Source: Gammaproteobacteria bacterium (GTDB lineage: Bacteria > Pseudomonadota > Gammaproteobacteria > SZUA-21). Taken from it: a stretch of 19,306 nucleotides of DNA. A model generated the notes under the pieces. The model saw only the letters and a list, made by a program, of their open reading frames with translations, made no database searches and was not told where the DNA came from. Location of the stretch: contig QIKQ01000176.1 of the NCBI GenBank assembly GCA_003233075.1, positions 1 to 19,306 on the forward strand, read 5' to 3'. Below are positions 1-5,967 of the stretch, piece after piece. Made by a program: the position numbers and the translations under genes. The number at the start of each line of letters is the position of its first letter. Position 1 is the stretch's first letter.

Positions 1-146
1 AAAACATCTTCCGGCGCAAGCTTATAAACACCAGAATCCGCGAATACATTAAAGTTTGCTAGTGACAAAAACACTATTAGACATGCAAACCCGCTTGTCT
101 TAGTATATTTTTTTTTCTTATATATTTTTTTCTTTTTAATTTCCAT
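1..146 (-). CDS. Polysaccharide export protein (Wza/Poly_export type), N-terminal fragment
   Basis: Only the first 48 codons are in the window; the gene continues past the left edge. ATG is at 146-144, preceded by GGATTT about 7 bases upstream. The protein starts with a very lysine-rich stretch (residues 4-16), then a hydrophobic segment at about 19-36 ending in FAD, typical of a signal sequence. Directly after it comes SGVYKLAPEDV, which resembles the opening of the Poly_export domain (usual form Y.LgPGDvl.i.vwg) of Wza/GumB-like outer-membrane polysaccharide export proteins. I see no lipobox, although C22 lies inside the hydrophobic part. It is divergent from the uronic-acid operon at 596-2907, which fits a capsule or exopolysaccharide locus. 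The assignment rests on about 11 residues plus context, so it is probable, not certain. Confidence 0.6.
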   Translation of the reverse strand, partial: MEIKKKKIYKKKKYTKTSGFACLIVFLSLANFNVFADSGVYKLAPEDV

Positions 147-595
147 AAAACCAAATCCAATAGTTTAGAATTCTTTCACATCTGCATAAAAGACGAAGAA
201 AAGTACCTGATATCATCAATAATAAATAGCTTATAATGTCGAAATTAACTAATCTTTTACAAATAAGCATTTATTTAAACGAAAATGAACAGTTTACTAA
301 AAAATGCTAGAAAAAATAGTAAGCTAGAATTAAAACTCAAATTTCCATATTTAACTGTCTGATTTTCAATTCGAAGCTATTTTACCGGATTTAGGATCTA
401 AACCATAGCGCTAATTAAAAGTAGCCTAGATTAATTGCTAATTTGGGATTTTGTTAAGCTCCTGTTAAATAAACTAATTTAGCCTTGATTAACGCCAACA
501 CATAAAATTTATTATCTTATATCAGCATAGAATCACTTGGACTCTTAAAAGAATATGCTAGAATATCGCGCCTTTAAACAGTATCTGGAATAAAC
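147..595. other. Divergent AT-rich intergenic regulatory region
   Basis: This 449-bp stretch separates the minus-strand export gene from the plus-strand tviB-like gene. It is very AT-rich and has no open frame that looks like a protein on either strand. It must contain the promoters of both divergent units. Only one promoter, at 537-564, is convincing to me. No riboswitch or clear operator palindrome was recognised. Confidence 0.5.
537..564 (+). promoter_or_regulatory. Candidate sigma70 promoter for tviB-epimerase operon
   Basis: TTGGAC (537-542), a 16-bp spacer and TAGAAT (559-564) form a near-consensus sigma70 promoter. The predicted start of transcription is near 571, leaving a leader of about 25 bases before the ATG at 596. 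The overlapping TATGCT (554-559) is an alternative -10 but sits too close to the -35. This is seen by eye only. Confidence 0.4.
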
Positions 596-1876
596 ATGCC
601 TTTTTCACAAAACTCCGCTCAAGTGGCTGTAATCGGTCTAGGTTATGTTGGCTTGCCTCTGGCTGTCGCCATATCTAATCATTTCGAGACTATCGGATTT
701 GATATTAACAGCAAAAGAATTAGTGAACTAAAAAATGGCCATGATTTTACCTTGGAAATTAGCGACCAAGAGTTAAGCGATGCCAAGCAACTTCAGTTTA
801 CCGAATTAGTCAACGACTTGAAAAAAGCCAATATTTACATAATCACGGTGCCTACACCTATTGATGAATATAAGAAGCCTGATTTAACGCCTTTAGAAAA
901 AGCATCCAGCTTAGTGGGTAAAATTTTATCAAAAAATGACATTGTGGTGTACGAGTCTACTGTTTATCCGGGCGCAACGGAGGAAGTTTGTGTGCCAATT
1001 TTGGAGGCTGAGTCTGGTCTAGTCTTTAATCAAGATTTCTATGCAGCCTATAGTCCAGAACGCATCAATCCTGGTGACAAAGAACACCGAGTGACATCAA
1101 TCTTAAAAGTAACTTCTGGTTCGACTCCTGAAGTTGCCGACTACATCGATAATTTTTATAAAACTGTAATCCCAGCCGGTACTCATAAGGCATCAAGCAT
1201 TCGAGTCGCGGAAGCGGCTAAAGTCATAGAAAATACTCAGCGCGATGTCAACATTGCTCTAATCAATGAGTTGGCGTTGCTGTTTAATCAAATGGGCATA
1301 GATACCCTGGAAGTACTCGAAGCAGCAGGCACTAAATGGAACTTTTTACCTTTCCGCCCTGGCCTAGTGGGGGGCCATTGCATCAGCGTTGACCCTTATT
1401 ACTTAACTTATAAAGCCCAATCAATTGGCTTTTACCCGCGCATTATATTGGCAGGACGCGAAATAAACGATGGCATGGGCGCTTATGTTGCTGAGTCAGT
1501 TATAAAACTGATGACTCGTAAGCGTATTCATGTAGTCGATTCAAAAATACTTATTTTGGGTTTAGCCTTTAAAGAAAACTGTCCTGATTTACGCAATACT
1601 CGAGTCATCGATATAATTGATGAGTTTAAAAGTTACAATGCTCATGTTGATGTATACGACCCCTGGGTAGACAAAAAAGAAGCTTTAGATGAATATCAGT
1701 TAGAGCTAATTGATAATCTAGAAGAAAATCACTACGATGCGATTGTTTTTACCGTACCACATAAACAATTCTCAAATTTAACTTACAGCGAACTCACGAA
1801 ATATGGCCAAAGTAACTGCGTAATCTATGACGTAAAATCAGTATTGGATAAAGACTTAGTAGACGGTCGTTTGTAA
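596..1876 (+). CDS. tviB: Nucleotide-sugar dehydrogenase, TviB type (UDP-GlcNAc 6-dehydrogenase)
   Basis: The 426-aa protein matches in length and in long stretches what I remember of Salmonella Vi-antigen TviB (about 425 aa), which oxidises UDP-GlcNAc to UDP-N-acetylglucosaminuronate with two NAD+ in the cytoplasm. The N-terminal Rossmann motif GLGYVG is at 14-19. VPTPI and YESTVYPG follow, then SPERINPGD, the central helix VIENTQRDVNIALINELA, and the catalytic loop GLVGGHCISVDPYY with nucleophile Cys262. A C-terminal UDP-binding domain has LGLAFKENCPDLRNTR. The loop has Ser where TviB has Gly after HCI. The ATG at 596 has a weak GGAA about 8 bases upstream. The gene is first in an operon with the epimerase 23 bp downstream. 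WbpA/WbpO-type or plain UDP-glucose dehydrogenase is less likely given the TviB-like loop. Confidence 0.88.
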   Translation: MPFSQNSAQVAVIGLGYVGLPLAVAISNHFETIGFDINSKRISELKNGHDFTLEISDQELSDAKQLQFTELVNDLKKANIYIITVPTPIDEYKKPDLTPLEKASSLVGKILSKNDIVVYESTVYPGATEEVCVPILEAESGLVFNQDFYAAYSPERINPGDKEHRVTSILKVTSGSTPEVADYIDNFYKTVIPAGTHKASSIRVAEAAKVIENTQRDVNIALINELALLFNQMGIDTLEVLEAAGTKWNFLPFRPGLVGGHCISVDPYYLTYKAQSIGFYPRIILAGREINDGMGAYVAESVIKLMTRKRIHVVDSKILILGLAFKENCPDLRNTRVIDIIDEFKSYNAHVDVYDPWVDKKEALDEYQLELIDNLEENHYDAIVFTVPHKQFSNLTYSELTKYGQSNCVIYDVKSVLDKDLVDGRL

Positions 1877-1899
1877 ATCACACTATTTAGGAAATACTA

Positions 1900-2907
1900 A
1901 TGAAAGTACTCATCACCGGCGCGGCCGGATTTATCGGCTCCACCCTTGGCATTAGATTATTAGAGCGCGGTGATGAGGTCATTGGCATTGACAATCTAAA
2001 TGATTATTATGATGTAAATCTAAAAATTGCACGTCTTGAGCGAGTCAAAGCTTTTGATAAATTTACCGATGTGCGAGTTAGCATTGAAGATCGAGATGCA
2101 GTAGCGGATACGTTTAAAAAACATAAACCTGATATGGTTGTTAACTTGGCAGCTCAAGCCGGCGTACGTTATTCATTAGAAAATCCACATGCTTATATTG
2201 ATACAAATATAGTTGGTTTTACTAACATATTAGAAGCCTGCCGGCATAATGATGTAAAACATTTAGTGTTTGCTTCAAGTAGTTCGGTTTATGGCGCCAA
2301 TACTAATTTTCCGTTTTCGGTTCATGATAACGTCAATCATCCTGTGAGCTTGTACGCTGCTAGCAAAAAGGCAAATGAGTTAATGGCTCATACTTACAGT
2401 CATTTATTTAATATCCCTGCAACTGGGCTTCGCTTCTTCACCGTGTATGGCCCCTGGGGTCGACCAGACATGGCGCTATTTCTGTTTACAAAAAATATAT
2501 TAGCGGGCAAACCGATTGACGTGTTTAATAATGGTAATCACCAGCGAGATTTTACTTACATAGATAACATCGTTGAAGGAGTCGTTCGAGTGTTAGATCA
2601 TATTCCGAAACCGAATCCTGATTGGACTGGTGACAACCCTGATTCAGCCACAAGTTACTGCCCTTACCAGCTTTATAATATCGGCAATAATAACCCTGTC
2701 GAGCTAATGCATTATATTGAAGTATTAGAAAGCTGCTTAGGTAAGAAAGCAATTAAAAACTTTTTACCACTACAGCCTGGTGATGTACCTGCGACCTATG
2801 CTGATACCAGTGACTTACAAAATGACCTAGGCTACAAACCTGAAACCACGGTTGAAGTAGGCATTCAGAATTTTGTTGATTGGTATAAAGAGTATTTCAA
2901 AATCTAA
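1900..2907 (+). CDS. UDP-glucuronate 4-epimerase-like NAD-dependent epimerase (GAE/LpsL type)
   Basis: This 335-aa extended SDR-family epimerase starts 23 bp after the dehydrogenase stop, with AGGA 8 bases before ATG, so the two are co-transcribed. The NAD-binding motif GAAGFIG is at 7-13 and the catalytic pair is Tyr152/Lys156 in YAASK. NDYYDVNLK after GIDNL, AAQAGVRYSLENP, and FFTVYGPWGRPDMA are hallmarks I associate with UDP-glucuronate 4-epimerases (LpsL, plant GAE) which interconvert UDP-GlcA and UDP-GalA. TviC/WbpP, the usual partner of TviB, belongs to a related but distinct branch. Activity on UDP-GlcNAcA to give UDP-GalNAcA is possible because of the partner gene; the substrate cannot be fixed from sequence alone. 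Confidence 0.85.
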   Translation: MKVLITGAAGFIGSTLGIRLLERGDEVIGIDNLNDYYDVNLKIARLERVKAFDKFTDVRVSIEDRDAVADTFKKHKPDMVVNLAAQAGVRYSLENPHAYIDTNIVGFTNILEACRHNDVKHLVFASSSSVYGANTNFPFSVHDNVNHPVSLYAASKKANELMAHTYSHLFNIPATGLRFFTVYGPWGRPDMALFLFTKNILAGKPIDVFNNGNHQRDFTYIDNIVEGVVRVLDHIPKPNPDWTGDNPDSATSYCPYQLYNIGNNNPVELMHYIEVLESCLGKKAIKNFLPLQPGDVPATYADTSDLQNDLGYKPETTVEVGIQNFVDWYKEYFKI

Positions 2908-3533
2908 CAGTAATTTTAATACTTAAAAACCCGCAGGCTGTGAGCTTTAGCGACGAAGTACGAGATGAGTGTATATTGAAGAGCGCCATTATTTTATTTC
3001 AATAAGTTTTTCGAGCGACTCTGCATCAAATATTTCCACAGTCCAGCGCTCGAAATCTTGCGATGAAGCGGTTTGCAATCAATTTTGTGCCCAGGTAGGA
3101 AGTGAACCAAATTTAAGTATAAGCAAGCGTTCCAATAGTTTTATTTTACCCTGCTCGATGCCTTGCTCGATGCCCTTAGCTAATAATTCTTCTTGCCATC
3201 GTACGATTCTAGCTTGTAACATATTGTTAATCTCCGACAAATCATCTGCCTGATCAAATTCGATTTCCAACCCCTTGGCAGGTAAACACACTTCATGTAG
3301 GGCACCTCTAACCAGATCGAAAAATCACGTCCTAAGCTTGTGCCATACAGTTTGCTTAAGCAAAGCTGCTAGCTGCTTGACTAACCCTGGTAGCTCATGC
3401 GTAGACCTACAATTCTTCAGCTTAAAAAGTGTACCGCTTAAAGAATCCGTTTTCCCGCGCTGATATTGATTTTCCTCGATTAAATAATAGCGCATTTTAA
3501 GCTGAAATGCCTGTAGATGAGAATCAGTTGCGA

Positions 3534-3774
3534 GCCTGCTTATTTCATAAATGATTTGGATTACAGGGGAAATCTGGTTAAGCAGTTTGTTTGATCGTCC
3601 GAAAAAGCATAGCGGTGGCTATGGTTTGAGGGCGATCAAGCTAAATGCAACACCAGATTTGTCCTGAATCCAAATAGGAAAGATTGTCTTTTCTAAATTT
3701 GCATGTGTCGATCATAAACTTCTGATCGAAAAAACTATTAAAAAATGCAGTCCGTCTTTGTGAAATATGCGGGC
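3534..3774. mobile_element. MITE-like element inserted in the Rpn pseudogene
   Basis: The ends are 18-bp imperfect terminal inverted repeats: GCCTGCTTATTTCATAAA (3534-3551) and the reverse complement GCCCGCATATTTCACAAA (3757-3774), 15 of 18 identical. The right flank is TA and the left flank GA, read here as a TA target duplication with one mutated base. Removing the 241 bp plus one target copy joins GATCTA to GCAACT in frame and restores the Rpn link DLIDLA-TDSHLQAFQ-MRYYLIEE. There is no transposase. The interior is a long imperfect palindrome (3554-3675): ATTTGGATT...AATCCAAAT outside, TTGATCGTCC...GGGCGATCAA inside, CATAGC GGTG GCTATG at the centre. TA targeting suggests an IS630/mariner-type helper; that is inference. 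Confidence 0.7.
3585..3678. repeat. Dispersed palindromic repeat, copy A
   Basis: This core of the inserted element aligns in the same orientation with 7575-7667; by hand about 70 of 94 positions are identical with one gap. Shared blocks include TTGATC, ATAGCG, TTGAGG, CGATC and CCAAATAGG. Both copies fold into a long imperfect hairpin around the TTGATC/GATCRA arms. Confidence 0.65.
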
Positions 3775-4202
3775 TAGATCAATCAAATCAGAAAGTTGGG
3801 TTGGCGCAGTCCAGCGAGACTCACCATAGTAAAGCACAATTCCGACTATGGGTGGTAAAAAACCCTTGGTTGAGAGCTGTTTTTCTTTGACTAAATGCTG
3901 CCAAAGCAAAGAGACATAAGTATTAAAACGCAGCACCATCCATCGATCAGTCTGAGATTGAAATTCCAACATCAGATACAAATAAATAGGATGGCCATTA
4001 AAAGTCTACACGCGATAAATAATATCTCCCTCACGCTGCTTCAAATTGTCTGCCTGTAGTTTCGTATTCACTCGATTAAGAGTTTTAAAATCCAAGTCTT
4101 GAACCCAATCTTCTTCTACAAAATGAAGAAATAAGTCCGCAACCACTGCTATCCCACAGTTAACCGCGTACTTAGTATAGGAAGGGCAATACTCAATATC
4201 TG

Positions 4203-4399
4203 CTGTAGCCCGGCTCTTCAGAGCCGGGGTGGAATTGGGTTCAAACAAAGCACTAGCTCGTCTTATAAACTCAGCCATCATCATTTATGCCGCTGTATAC
4301 ACTACGGAGTCACTGTTTAAGTCCACCCCGGCTCTCGGCAACTGCTCCTGCGTTGCTCTACCTCCCGCATCCCTGCAGTCGTAAAGAGCCGGGCTACAG
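4203..4399. mobile_element. GC-rich inverted-repeat element with 16-bp perfect termini
   Basis: The 197-bp element is bounded by perfect inverted repeats CTGTAGCCCGGCTCTT (4203-4218) and its complement (4384-4399). A second nested pair, AGAGCCGGGGTGGA (4220-4233) with its complement (4322-4335), and a local hairpin CCCGGCTC TTCA GAGCCGGG (4209-4228) are inside. It is GC-rich at the ends against AT-rich surroundings and has no coding capacity. It abuts the first recognisable codons of the Rpn pseudogene and has replaced its start codon. No clear target duplication was found. It resembles REP/BIME or MITE-type repeats; the family is unknown to me. Confidence 0.6.
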
Positions 4400-4879
4400 A
4401 TCCTTCAAAATTATAATAAACAACTAATGCTCTGTTTCAGGTTTAACATTTATTAGTCTTATGGCAGACGTCTCAAATTCATGTCTCGACCAAGGGTTAA
4501 GCGACTGATGGGTAACGCGAGTAGGATGTGACCCAACCCCTAACCCCTGTTATCTCAATGTTCTTTTCAGACTTTCATGTATAATCTTAAGGCCAGCCTT
4601 TCTTATTAATTCCAAACTGTGGGACAGCCGTGAGTCCGCAACCATTTCTGGGTGAGAAAATAATAAGTGATAACCTGCGTCGTTTTTCATATACATCAAA
4701 CATAACGACTTTAAAGGCTAATTGTAACATATACATCAAACATAACGACTTTAAAGGCTAATTGTAACTTTGAAATGATTGTTATTTACTTTTGACTATT
4801 ATAGAAAAAATCACATAGAATAATCGAAGTGAATTAAAAGGATTTGTTATATTCAGATATCTATTTTAAGCATTTGTAG
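4400..4879. other. Gene-free intergenic stretch
   Basis: No protein-like frame was found on either strand. Apart from the 40-bp tandem duplication at 4688-4767 I recognise nothing here. A T/A-rich segment follows the duplication. Any promoter of the former Rpn gene would lie near 4400-4450. Confidence 0.5.
4688..4767. repeat. Perfect 40-bp tandem duplication
   Basis: The unit starts CATATACATCAAACATAACG and ends GGCTAATTGTAA. It occurs twice back to back, at 4688-4727 and 4728-4767, with no mismatch that I can see. Identity this high suggests a recent slippage duplication or an assembly artefact. There are only two units and no spacer, so it is not a CRISPR. Confidence 0.9.
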
Positions 4880-5014
4880 GATTTCTAAAATTCAATCTCG
4901 TAATCATTGCCCCTTAAGCATCCCCAAGCTACTTAATTGAGTTATGAAGATCCCACGCATCCTTCGGATGCTCTGGACACTGAGCTGGATTGCTTCAGCT
5001 GCTCACGCAGCTTC
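4880..5014. repeat. Dispersed repeat, module 3 copy 1 (with CTTCGG hairpin)
   Basis: This matches 19171-19306 in the same orientation: both carry CAATCTCG...ATCATTGCC, then a variable AT-rich part, then an almost identical block from GATCCCACGC to CAGCTGCT..CGCAGCTTC. The block holds the hairpin GCATCCTTCGGATGC (4957-4971), which has the very stable C-TTCG-G tetraloop. The two copies are about equal in length (135 and 136 bp). No coding potential is seen. Confidence 0.75.
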
Positions 5015-5053
5015 GCAACGACGCGGGGCTAAGGAGATTGCGAAGCAAACTGG

Positions 5054-5100
5054 GAAGTACTGATGAAACTGCGAAAGTGGTTCTGAGGTGAAGCGAGTCT
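5054..5100. repeat. Dispersed repeat, module 2 copy 1
   Basis: GAAGTACT.GATGAAAC..CGAA..GGTTCTGA.GTGA here matches the reverse complement of about 19076-19119 at roughly 80 percent by eye. It lies between modules 3 and 1 of the composite repeat region 4880-5230. Confidence 0.55.
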
Positions 5101-5188
5101 TGAGCATGTCGTGAGTTGGGTTCACAGAAATCCACGAAACAATCTCCTAGCCTATGCGCTAATTTTTTCTAATTAATCAATTGAATTT

Positions 5189-5230
5189 AGGAGATTGCTT
5201 CGCCATTCGCTTCGCTCAAACTCGCAATGA
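5189..5230. repeat. Dispersed repeat, module 1 copy 1 (GATTGCTTCG...CGCAATGAC)
   Basis: GGAGATTGCTTCGCCATTCG followed by a CGCTTCGCTC segment and CTCGCAATGAC has the layout of a short palindromic repeat: conserved flanks, variable middle. The related copy at 18889-18932 is in the opposite orientation. It lies immediately downstream of the CPBP protease gene (minus strand) and may help end its transcript. Confidence 0.55.
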
Positions 5231-5235
5231 CTATA

Positions 5236-5943
5236 CTACCAAAACTGCCATTGCCCTGTTTTGATAATCCAAACACCTAAGACAGCATTTGTAATCGCAT
5301 GCGCGCAAATACACATCCATAAATTACCGGTACGCCAATAAAGCCAGCCATAGGCAAGACCAGCAATGAGTCCTGCAAGCCATAAATTATGCTCCAACAT
5401 AAAAATGACTGCCATTATTACTATGGCGCGCATACTTACCTGTGCTGCTGGCACTGATAAGAAATCCGATTTTTCAATCCAGCGCATTAAAAACGACCTG
5501 AAAAACAATTCTTCCATTAATGGAACAACTAAAGCTGACTCTGCCATTCGAATAGACAAGAGTATCCAATCAAAACTTTTTCCATCTGCTGCATATGGAT
5601 TGTATTTTGCTTCGGGATCAATCTCTGTCATCGTCGCCCAGGCTTGATCAAGATTAATCCATATAACAAAAATTCCGATACCAATCACAATTGTAATTAA
5701 CCAGTCAATGCCTCGATTTGAATCAACTTTTTTAAGTTCACTATATTTTGACCAATAGACAAGAAGAATGCCTGAAACAATTATCAAACTAACCGCATCA
5801 ACCCAACGTAGATCGATGCCACTAATTTCTGCTTTCTTCACAGCCGACTCAATGATCATTATTAGCATGAAAATGGCAAAAGGAATTATTCGCGGAAACG
5901 CGTCGGATTTGATCGTTTTTGTTATAGTCTCAATAATGCTCAT
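5236..5943 (-). CDS. CPBP-family (CAAX/Abi-type) intramembrane protease
   Basis: A 235-aa integral membrane protein with about six to seven hydrophobic segments. It carries the three CPBP active-site motifs of glutamic intramembrane proteases: EELFFR (Glu144/Glu145 with Arg149), FMLEH (His185) and HAITN (His215, Asn219). The middle part (LDQAW, a periplasmic-looking loop with DPEAKYNPY, then the conserved W and MAESALVVPLMEE) reminds me of the CAAX prenyl protease-related proteins linked to exosortase/PEP-CTERM and exopolysaccharide loci, but I cannot confirm that subfamily. ATG is at 5943-5941, 24 bp after the manC stop, with ACAGGT upstream, so it is probably co-transcribed with manC. The substrate is unknown. 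Confidence 0.82.
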   Translation of the reverse strand: MSIIETITKTIKSDAFPRIIPFAIFMLIMIIESAVKKAEISGIDLRWVDAVSLIIVSGILLVYWSKYSELKKVDSNRGIDWLITIVIGIGIFVIWINLDQAWATMTEIDPEAKYNPYAADGKSFDWILLSIRMAESALVVPLMEELFFRSFLMRWIEKSDFLSVPAAQVSMRAIVIMAVIFMLEHNLWLAGLIAGLAYGWLYWRTGNLWMCICAHAITNAVLGVWIIKTGQWQFW

Positions 5944-5967
5944 AGTTTTACCTGTAGATTGCTATTT

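Larger units (their letters stand above)
2989..4202 (-). pseudogene. Rpn/Transposase_31 family nuclease (PD-(D/E)XK), degraded
   Basis: Reading right to left, one frame gives the recognisable Rpn order: LFLHFVEEDWVQDLDF, REGDIIYRV, YLYLMLEFQSQTDRWM (the putative PD-(D/E)XK acidic residues in GDII and EFQ remain), GIVLYYGESRWTAPTQLSDLIDLA, then after an insertion QAFQLKMRYYLIEENQY, a helical region, CLPAKGLEIEF, the repeated GIEQGIEQG linker and the tail RLLILKFGSLPTWAQN...LEKLIEIK. The family promotes RecA-independent recombination in E. coli. Lesions all lie in one frame: TAG 4006-4008, TGA 3325-3327, TGA 3079-3081, a 241-bp element at 3534-3774, and loss of the start region next to the element at 4203. 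No frameshift is needed. The gene is dead; each remaining open piece is short. Confidence 0.8.

Noticed and set aside
3291..3330. Frameshift in the Rpn pseudogene
   Set aside because: An apparent frame change disappeared on re-reading: TGA at 3325-3327 is an in-frame stop and the C-terminal piece continues in the same frame.
2969..3463. Two plus-strand open frames opposite the Rpn remnant
   Set aside because: They are antisense to recognisable Rpn coding sequence, which includes the repetitive GIEQGIEQG linker, and resemble no protein.
4580..4680. Possible riboswitch or structured leader
   Set aside because: GGGACAGCCGTGAGTCCGC looked suggestive, but no complete known aptamer core could be drawn and no gene follows on the plus strand.
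4688..4767. CRISPR array
   Set aside because: Only two identical adjacent 40-bp units without spacers, and no cas genes.
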